Assembly (NCBI GenBank): GCA_937900215.1
Contig: CALCFH010000050.1
Coordinates: 1-6,903 of the forward strand
DNA from: an uncultured Cryomorphaceae bacterium
Lineage (GTDB): Bacteria; Bacteroidota; Bacteroidia; Flavobacteriales; Schleiferiaceae
Direction: 5' to 3'
Length of the DNA stretch: 6,903 nucleotides
The position numbers and the translations under genes were made by a program. Each line of letters begins with the position of its first letter. Within the stretch, counting starts at the first letter, position 1. This document shows, one piece after another, positions 1 to 5,871 of this stretch. The notes beneath the pieces are model-generated. The model saw only the letters and a program-made list of their open reading frames with translations. It was not told the origin of the DNA and ran no database searches.

Positions 1-1514
1 CCTTTGCTTTGCTGGGTATTATTGGAATGCAGGCGTATTGGCTACGTCAGACCATAGTCGTTAAAGAACAGCAATTTGAGTCGAAGGTTCTAGAATCTTT
101 GGGAAGGTTCACAAGGCAGCTTGAAAAAAGGGAAGGGGCTAATTTATTATTGGATAGGATTGATTTGTTATCTGATCCGAGCAATGCACTGACTCCCGTA
201 GGTCAAGAGAATTTATATGCAAGTCCGGATTCAGTAAGTCTACGCAGTTTCCATTCAGACATTGCGGGCATTGACAACCGGCTAGAGAATTTTGATGAAA
301 AATTAATAGACGGACTCGAAGTAGTATCTAGTTTTAGTGAAAAGGGTTCAAACTTCACGAGTAAAGGAAAGGTAGTAGTTCGAACAGCTATAACACCTCA
401 AGGAATTCGTATAAGTAGAAAGGTTTATCAGCTAGATAGTATTTTTCAGCAGATAGTAATGGAAGGATTTACTGGAGAGGAGCCCATAGGGCAGAGAATA
501 AGCATCTCAGAAGTGGATACTCTTTTAAAAACGGAACTTGTAAAAAACGGGATTTCGCTTCCGTTTGTTTTTGGATTGTACGATGAGGGTTGGGTGGATG
601 AATTAAGTTCAGATGGTTTCAATGAAAAAAGAGTACAATTTAAATTGCCCATTTTCGAATCAGATATCATTCGAAAGCCAAGATACATTGGAGTCTATTT
701 CGAATCCAAAGCCGCTTACCTCCTTAGCTCAATCTGGAGCGTCTTACTCATAGGCACTCTTTTTACTGTAGCTATGGTAATTACCTTCGGTGCTACACTA
801 CGGATTGCTTTCAACCAGAAGCGACTTTCTGAAATGAAAACAGACTTCATTAACAATATGACGCACGAATTTAAAACACCCATTGCAACCATTTCTCTTG
901 CCCTTGACGCCATGTCTAATCCGTTGGCTTTAAAGGATCCAGAGAGACTATTGAAGTACAGTCAGATGATTCGGCAAGAGAATCATAGAATGAATAAGCA
1001 GGTGGAAGAAGTATTGAGACTAGCCATGTTGGATAAGAATGAGCTAGAATTGACGTTTATCACAAAAGATTTGCATCAAATTTTGCAAGAAGTAATACAG
1101 CGTTTTTCGCTAAGTATTGAATCGAAAGGAGGAAAATTGGAAGTAGATTTTCAAGCAACAGAATCTCTAATTAAGGTTGATCCTTCTCAAATGGAAGCTG
1201 TTTTTCAAAATTTAGTGGATAATGCCATCAAGTATTCTCCCAATAATTTAGAAATATTTATCCGTACAACCAACCGAAACGATCAAATTTTCGTAGAGGT
1301 TGAAGATCGAGGCATGGGCATGAAACCTGAAGTTCAGCGACAAATATTTGAAAAGTTTTATAGATCCGAGACTGGCAATGTTCACAATATCAAAGGCCAT
1401 GGTCTCGGTTTGGCATTTGTGAAAAGTATGATTGAATTGCACCAAGGTAATATTCAAGTGAAAAGTATTTTTGGTCAAGGCAGTCTATTTACCCTAAATC
1501 TCCCCACAGTATGA
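1..1514 (+). CDS. Membrane sensor histidine kinase of a two-component system (RprX-like), 5' end cut by window edge
   Basis: Inner-membrane sensor kinase that should autophosphorylate on His and pass phosphate to the regulator encoded next. Residues here are counted from the TTG at position 9, but the frame is open to the window edge and the preceding codons (F-A) extend the first membrane segment, so the true start lies upstream. Visible in order: the end of TM1 (LLGIIGMQAYW); an extracytoplasmic region of about 220 residues that I cannot assign to a named sensor family; TM2 at about 239-262; a HisKA H-box with His286 (MTHEFKTP); and an HATPase domain with the N-box (Asn405, DNAIKYSPNN), G1 box (Asp433, EDRGMG), F-box (FEKFYR) and G2 box (GHGLGLAF, from 463). 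No HAMP or PAS domain is obvious. The catalytic residues look intact. The stop codon overlaps the regulator start as ATGA, which indicates translational coupling. The architecture matches Bacteroidota kinases related to RprX; the signal sensed is unknown. Confidence 0.93.
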   Translation, partial: FALLGIIGMQAYWLRQTIVVKEQQFESKVLESLGRFTRQLEKREGANLLLDRIDLLSDPSNALTPVGQENLYASPDSVSLRSFHSDIAGIDNRLENFDEKLIDGLEVVSSFSEKGSNFTSKGKVVVRTAITPQGIRISRKVYQLDSIFQQIVMEGFTGEEPIGQRISISEVDTLLKTELVKNGISLPFVFGLYDEGWVDELSSDGFNEKRVQFKLPIFESDIIRKPRYIGVYFESKAAYLLSSIWSVLLIGTLFTVAMVITFGATLRIAFNQKRLSEMKTDFINNMTHEFKTPIATISLALDAMSNPLALKDPERLLKYSQMIRQENHRMNKQVEEVLRLAMLDKNELELTFITKDLHQILQEVIQRFSLSIESKGGKLEVDFQATESLIKVDPSQMEAVFQNLVDNAIKYSPNNLEIFIRTTNRNDQIFVEVEDRGMGMKPEVQRQIFEKFYRSETGNVHNIKGHGLGLAFVKSMIELHQGNIQVKSIFGQGSLFTLNLPTV

Positions 1515-2230
1515 GCAAAGTTTTTTCAATCAGAAACGCCACAGGGTATAAGATTCTTTTAGTAGAAGACGATCCAAATTTTGGCAGTATTCTCACCGAC
1601 TACCTTCGAATGAATAACCATGATGTAAGCTTGGCTACAGATGGCAAAGAAGGATTGAGCATGTTTAGAAAAGGGCATTATGATATGGCCATTCTGGATG
1701 TAATGATGCCAGAAATGGATGGGTTTACGCTTGCAGAGAATTTGAGAAACGCAGACAGAGACTTTCCTTTCCTATTTCTGACGGCTAAAAGTTTGAAGGA
1801 AGATATGGTAAGAGGATTTGCCATGGGTGCAGATGATTACATTATCAAGCCGTTTGATTCAGAAGTCCTCTTGATGAAGATTCAAGCCATAATGAATCGG
1901 AAATTCATTGCTCCAAAGATTGAGCCGAATTATACTATCGGGGTGAGTAGCTATCAGCCTAAACTGAGGAATTTAACTGATCCGAAAGGGAATTCGTTTG
2001 TACTGTCTCCAAAAGAAGGAGAGCTCTTAACTCTCTTGTGTATGTATAAAAACGACTTGCTCAAAAGAAGTGAGGCATTGAAGAGAATCTGGAAGGAAGA
2101 CAATTATTTCACCGGAAGAAGCATGGACGTTTACATCGCAAAACTCCGCAAGTACTTCAAAGACGATCCGAATGTTGAAATTGTGAACATTCACTCAGAG
2201 GGCTTCCGATTAATTGATCGTTCAGAGTAG
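1511..2230 (+). CDS. OmpR/PhoB-family response regulator (RprY-like)
   Basis: Cytoplasmic DNA-binding regulator of 239 residues, the expected partner of the upstream kinase. The receiver domain (about 13-130) has the acidic pocket Asp20/Asp21, phosphoacceptor Asp63 (MAILDVMMPEMDG), Thr91 and Lys113 (IIKPF), so it should be phosphorylatable. The C-terminal winged helix (about 145-236) begins its helical part with LSPKEGELL. It has a probable recognition helix at about 202-216 (GRSMDVYIAKLRK) and ends with the wing (VNIHSEGFRLI), which is typical of Bacteroidota members. The ATG at 1511 lies inside the kinase stop (4-nt overlap), which supports this start. It gives about ten more residues before the first beta strand than usual. 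The pairing, order and domain type resemble RprX/RprY of Bacteroides and Porphyromonas, but orthology is inferred and the target genes are not visible here. Confidence 0.97.
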   Translation: MSKVFSIRNATGYKILLVEDDPNFGSILTDYLRMNNHDVSLATDGKEGLSMFRKGHYDMAILDVMMPEMDGFTLAENLRNADRDFPFLFLTAKSLKEDMVRGFAMGADDYIIKPFDSEVLLMKIQAIMNRKFIAPKIEPNYTIGVSSYQPKLRNLTDPKGNSFVLSPKEGELLTLLCMYKNDLLKRSEALKRIWKEDNYFTGRSMDVYIAKLRKYFKDDPNVEIVNIHSEGFRLIDRSE

Positions 2231-2242
2231 ACTTTGAATGAC

Positions 2243-2269
2243 TTGAAAATTCTTCTTAGACTATCTTTG
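2243..2269 (+). promoter_or_regulatory. Probable Bacteroidota-type promoter for the heme oxygenase operon
   Basis: TATCTTTG at 2262-2269 is a full match to the Bacteroidota -7 consensus TAnnTTTG. A TTG at 2243-2245, 16 nt upstream, is a reasonable though slightly close -33 element. Transcription would start near 2275, giving a leader of about 29 nt to the ATG at 2304. The site lies in the only intergenic gap of the window (2231-2303), directly ahead of the three-gene overlapping unit. No convincing terminator separates it from the upstream regulator gene, so readthrough is also possible. The assignment rests on the motif and its position only. Confidence 0.55.
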
Positions 2270-2303
2270 CGATTGCAAAAAATTGCGTTTACACCTACAC
2301 ATT

Positions 2304-2900
2304 ATGCCTAGTTTAATCATGTCTCGCTTAAAAGAGGAGACGGCCCAAGCCCACAAAGACACTGAAAAATACAGTTACGGCGCCGAAATTATGTCTGGCG
2401 CTTTAACATTGGAGCAATACGGAGAGATTCTATTAAAGAATTATTGGCTTCACAGGCATTTTGAACCTATAATTTCTGCCAATTCAGATTTGAACGCACT
2501 CTTTGATTCGCGTTTAAATGAAAGGATGAAATTGAATGCAATTATAGAAGATCTAAAAAAATTAGCTATTCAAATTCCTACAGATTGGGATGGACTTGTA
2601 AAACCAGATAATATTGCTCAGTGCTTAGGTGCCATGTATGTTTTAGAGGGGTCAGCCTTGGGCGGAGCCATGATTCATAGAGTGCTTTCTAAGAATGTAG
2701 ATATTGCGGAAAAGAATGCTTTTGGCTTTTACACTTTCTATGGCCAAAATCTTGGGCCTATGTGGAAAGAATTTGGTGAGATTGTAACTAAATTCGCATT
2801 GAATGAAGTTCTTGAAGAAGAAATAGTGCAATTTGCAAATGAAACATTCAAGTCGGCAGAATTGATTTTTAGCAAATCCATTGATCAAATTACATCATAG
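2304..2900 (+). CDS. Heme oxygenase-family protein (probable biliverdin-producing)
   Basis: About 198 residues, the usual size for bacterial heme oxygenases, which cut heme with O2 and reductant to biliverdin, Fe2+ and CO in the cytoplasm. The N-terminal motif SRLKEETAQAHKDTE carries the probable proximal heme ligand His17 (counted from 2304). The distal-helix motif LEGSALGGAMI at 114-124 has the glycine-rich kink and closely resembles heme oxygenases that sit beside bacteriophytochromes (BphO type). No signal peptide or membrane segment is present. Three in-frame starts exist: TTG 2283, ATG 2304 and ATG 2319. TTG 2283 would leave almost no leader after the predicted promoter. ATG 2319 (MSRLKEET) is a real alternative to 2304. 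The gene ends 20 nt inside the downstream hybrid kinase gene. Iron or heme use, or bilin production for a photoreceptor elsewhere, are both possible. A TenA-like or other heme-oxygenase-fold relative is less likely given both motifs. Confidence 0.88.
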   Translation: MPSLIMSRLKEETAQAHKDTEKYSYGAEIMSGALTLEQYGEILLKNYWLHRHFEPIISANSDLNALFDSRLNERMKLNAIIEDLKKLAIQIPTDWDGLVKPDNIAQCLGAMYVLEGSALGGAMIHRVLSKNVDIAEKNAFGFYTFYGQNLGPMWKEFGEIVTKFALNEVLEEEIVQFANETFKSAELIFSKSIDQITS

Positions 2901-5871
2901 CAGACCACATTTACTTATTCTACTAGCCTTTGTGCTAATTGTAGGGTCTTTTTCTGCTTTTTATTCATACCAAAATTATCGAGCCTCTGAAGTCTTATCA
3001 AAACTTCAAAGGCTCGAAGTGTTTTACGACGAGTTCGTTAAAAATGCAAATGCTTCCCCAGCATCTATACAGACTTTTGATCTAAAGAAACTATATCCAT
3101 CCTTTGAATTTGGTATTTCTAATGAAGAGACTGAGAAAATTACGGAAGGTCTAAACAGAATCTGCATTGATATAGAAAACAGAAATATTATTTCCGAGGG
3201 AAAGCTAAAATCTGAATTCTCAGAAATTCTACGGCAGACAGTTCACGACTATCGCGACTATTACAAGACCAAAGTTGAGTTTCAGAACTGGCTCTTTTTG
3301 GTACTGATTTTAATTGGAAGCCTGATTTTTTTAACGGTTCTCTTTTTTATTCTATTGGTGTGGAAGGCCCAAATTGATGAGTTTAATGAGGTGCAAAGAA
3401 TCAATGAAAGAAAATTAATCCACCTAACTGATGAACTAAAGCAAAAAGATATTGAGAAGGATGAGATCAATACCGGATTAAAACAGAATGAAAGAGAGCT
3501 GTTGAAGATTATCAATAGCATGGATGCAATGATTTGGAGTGTGGATAAAGAGTACAGATTTCGCTATGCCAATGATGAATTTTATTCAGTTATAAAGGCG
3601 CAAACGGGTATTGAAATAATTCCAGGGATGCGACTAGACAACTCTATATTTCCTGCTAGTGTAACTCAATTTTGGAATGATTTATACTCAAAGGCTTTCG
3701 AACAGGGTAGCTGTAATTTTCAAGAGGAGCGAAACATAGATGGTCAGAAAAAGTATCGGCAAATAGATATTCAATCTATATATGATATAGACAATGAGCG
3801 TATTGGTTTAGCTTGCTTTTCAAAAGATATTACTGATTTAGTAAGAAAGGAAGACGCCATACGTGAAACTTCAGAACGTTTAAAACTAGCCTTGTACAAT
3901 GCCCAACACGGATTATGGGATTGGGATATGGGAGTCAACGATTTTAAGTTTGACAATACCTGGCCTGCCATTTTAGGTGTGCGATTGCATGAAGTAGGCA
4001 GGAGTATAGAAGATTGGGCAAAATGGGTGTATGCGGATGATAAAGATGCTTTTTTACAAGCTTGGTACGGATTAACATTGCCAGGTGGTGAAGGGGTGAT
4101 TGAGCATCAATATCGTATAAGTAAGCAAGATGGAAAGCTACTTTGGATTCAAACGAAAGGCCGAGTTACCGAAACAGATTCTAATGGAATTCCTATTAGA
4201 GCCATTGGTACTAGCTGGGAAATTACAGTTAGTAAGCAATTAGAGGAAAGACTTAAAATGCTTCTGAGGAGGCAGAGAGATCTCAATGATGAACTGTTTC
4301 ATGCTAAGGAATCGGCACTGAAGGCACTCAAGGTAAAATCTGAGTTTATGGCAACAATGAGTCATGAAATCAGAACGCCTATGAATGGTGTTATTGGTAT
4401 GACAAGCCTACTTTTAATGACAAAATTGAATGAAGAACAGCAAGATTTTGTAAATACCATTCGCATGAGTGGAGATACTTTACTAGCTGTAATCAATGAT
4501 ATTCTAGACTTCAGTAAAATTGAATCCGGAACATTAGACCTAGAGGTATTTCCTTTTAAACTAGAAAATTGTATCGAGGAAGCCATCTCCCTTCTTTCCA
4601 ATCAAGCCATGGAAAAGGGATTAGAGATTGTTTATTTCATAGAGGAATCTGTGCCTGAATGCATTGAGGGAGACATTACTCGATTGCGGCAAATTCTAAT
4701 TAATTTAATCAGCAACGCTGTAAAGTTTACCAATACAGGTTTAATTCAGGTGAATCTAGCTTCTGAACGCTTTGATAATGATCGCCTTAGGTTGATTTTT
4801 TCTATTAAAGATCAGGGGATTGGAATTAGCCAGCCACATTTGCAAAGGTTATTTCAGCCTTTTTCACAACTCGATGCGTCTACAACTAGAAAATATGGTG
4901 GTACAGGTTTAGGATTGGCTATTTGCCAGAGATTAGTGCATATGATGGGTGGATCAATGGAAGTCAGAAGTGAGGAGGGAAAGGGGTCTGAGTTCATTTT
5001 TTCAATTATCGCCCATGAACATTTGGCACAAAATCCAGTAAATGATAGCTTCAAATCTATAGAGGGTCTTTCTGTTCTACTCTTTGAAAAATACATAGGA
5101 CGCAATGAAATGCTCGTTAAGCAATTGAAAAAATGGCATTTTAAGGTAGAACAGATTCTTTGGAATCCTGAATTGGGATTGCACCTTCCAGAAGGTCCTT
5201 TTGATCTGGTTTTTGTGCCGTCTGAATCGAATAATGAAGACTTATTTAGCTTATTGTTGGCCTGTAAGAAAAAGTATCAAGCAAAGGTTCTGATCATCTG
5301 CTCAGGTTCCCGGCCTAAAGATGAAATGAAAATATTGGATGGAGTCAATGGATTTTTAATTAAGCCCATTCGGTATAGCATCTTGAAACAGATGTTGATG
5401 AATATTATAAATCGCAGTGATTTGATCGAAAGAGTTTTACCTGAAACATCTTCGAATATTTTACTTGGAGAAAAATTCCCTTTAAAAATCTTAGTAGCAG
5501 AAGACAATCCGGTCAATCAAAAATTGGCCTTGTTCTCCTTAAAGAGCCTGGGCTATACTGCCGAAGCAGTGGTCAATGGAGTAGAAGTAATCGATTTTGT
5601 AAAGAAGCAAGATTTTGATCTGATTTTTATGGATGTCCAAATGCCTGAGTTGGATGGTTTAGAGGCCACTAAGGAATTGATTAGGATCGGATTAAAGAAA
5701 GACTCTAAAGTTATTGCGATGACGGCTAATGCACTAGAAGGAGATAGAGAGAGTTGTTTAGCGGCCGGAATGGATGATTACATTGCTAAGCCAGTTACTA
5801 TTGATGCTCTTTCCAATTTGATAGAGATTTGGGCTCAGAAAATATATCAGAATGGCAACTTTAGGGCTTAA
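2881..5871 (+). CDS. Membrane hybrid sensor histidine kinase (2 TM, 2 PAS, HisKA, HATPase, degenerate REC, REC)
   Basis: Large inner-membrane kinase of 996 residues. Order: TM1 about 11-30; an extracytoplasmic region of about 105 residues with no recognised family; TM2 137-161; a charged coiled-coil-like linker 162-205; PAS 1 about 206-318; PAS 2 about 332-457 (GLWDWDM start and PAC-like end); a short coiled linker; HisKA with His495 (MSHEIRTPMNG); HATPase with N-box Asn612, G1 DQGIGI at 644-649 and G2 GGTGLGLA at 673-680; a degenerate receiver about 728-840; and an intact receiver about 868-985 with Glu874/Asp875, phosphoacceptor Asp918, Thr948 and Lys970. Phosphate would move from His495 to Asp918. 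No HPt or output domain follows, so a separate phosphotransfer partner is expected. The frame is closed by a stop at 2863-2865, and the only plausible start is TTG 2881, because no ATG or other start precedes TM1. The gene overlaps the heme oxygenase gene and pabB by 20 nt each. The ligand is unknown. Confidence 0.95.
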   Translation: MIKLHHSRPHLLILLAFVLIVGSFSAFYSYQNYRASEVLSKLQRLEVFYDEFVKNANASPASIQTFDLKKLYPSFEFGISNEETEKITEGLNRICIDIENRNIISEGKLKSEFSEILRQTVHDYRDYYKTKVEFQNWLFLVLILIGSLIFLTVLFFILLVWKAQIDEFNEVQRINERKLIHLTDELKQKDIEKDEINTGLKQNERELLKIINSMDAMIWSVDKEYRFRYANDEFYSVIKAQTGIEIIPGMRLDNSIFPASVTQFWNDLYSKAFEQGSCNFQEERNIDGQKKYRQIDIQSIYDIDNERIGLACFSKDITDLVRKEDAIRETSERLKLALYNAQHGLWDWDMGVNDFKFDNTWPAILGVRLHEVGRSIEDWAKWVYADDKDAFLQAWYGLTLPGGEGVIEHQYRISKQDGKLLWIQTKGRVTETDSNGIPIRAIGTSWEITVSKQLEERLKMLLRRQRDLNDELFHAKESALKALKVKSEFMATMSHEIRTPMNGVIGMTSLLLMTKLNEEQQDFVNTIRMSGDTLLAVINDILDFSKIESGTLDLEVFPFKLENCIEEAISLLSNQAMEKGLEIVYFIEESVPECIEGDITRLRQILINLISNAVKFTNTGLIQVNLASERFDNDRLRLIFSIKDQGIGISQPHLQRLFQPFSQLDASTTRKYGGTGLGLAICQRLVHMMGGSMEVRSEEGKGSEFIFSIIAHEHLAQNPVNDSFKSIEGLSVLLFEKYIGRNEMLVKQLKKWHFKVEQILWNPELGLHLPEGPFDLVFVPSESNNEDLFSLLLACKKKYQAKVLIICSGSRPKDEMKILDGVNGFLIKPIRYSILKQMLMNIINRSDLIERVLPETSSNILLGEKFPLKILVAEDNPVNQKLALFSLKSLGYTAEAVVNGVEVIDFVKKQDFDLIFMDVQMPELDGLEATKELIRIGLKKDSKVIAMTANALEGDRESCLAAGMDDYIAKPVTIDALSNLIEIWAQKIYQNGNFRA
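2979..3017 (+). repeat. Strong inverted repeat (RNA hairpin) inside the 5' part of the hybrid kinase gene
   Basis: The arms 2979-2993 and 3003-3017 are complementary at 14 of 15 positions, with a single C/A mismatch (2987 against 3009), and enclose a 9-nt loop (2994-3002). In the coding frame it spans codons 33-46, just after TM1. It lies 79-117 nt after the heme oxygenase stop and about 100 nt after the kinase start. Only four T residues follow (3022-3025), so it does not look like a standard intrinsic terminator. Whether it acts in the mRNA is not shown by the sequence. Confidence 0.6.

Noticed and set aside
9..11. TTG at position 9 as the true start of the first kinase
   Set aside because: The frame is open to the window edge and the preceding codons continue a hydrophobic membrane segment, so the gene begins upstream.
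2266..2279. Intrinsic terminator after the response regulator
   Set aside because: The TTTGC/GCAAA stem is only 5 bp, overlaps the promoter -7 box and has no T-run after it.
2283..2285. TTG 2283 as the start of the heme oxygenase
   Set aside because: It lies about 8 nt after the predicted transcription start, and the extra residues (RLHLHI) do not resemble the family; ATG 2304 or 2319 is more likely.
446..5516. Antisense reading frames of about 65-83 codons across the kinase, regulator and heme oxygenase genes
   Set aside because: They lie opposite well-supported genes, show no recognisable domains and have no promoter or spacing of their own.
2881..5871. Bacteriophytochrome partner of the heme oxygenase
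   Set aside because: No GAF-PHY region or bilin-binding cysteine context is visible; the N terminus has two membrane segments and the sensory part is two PAS domains.
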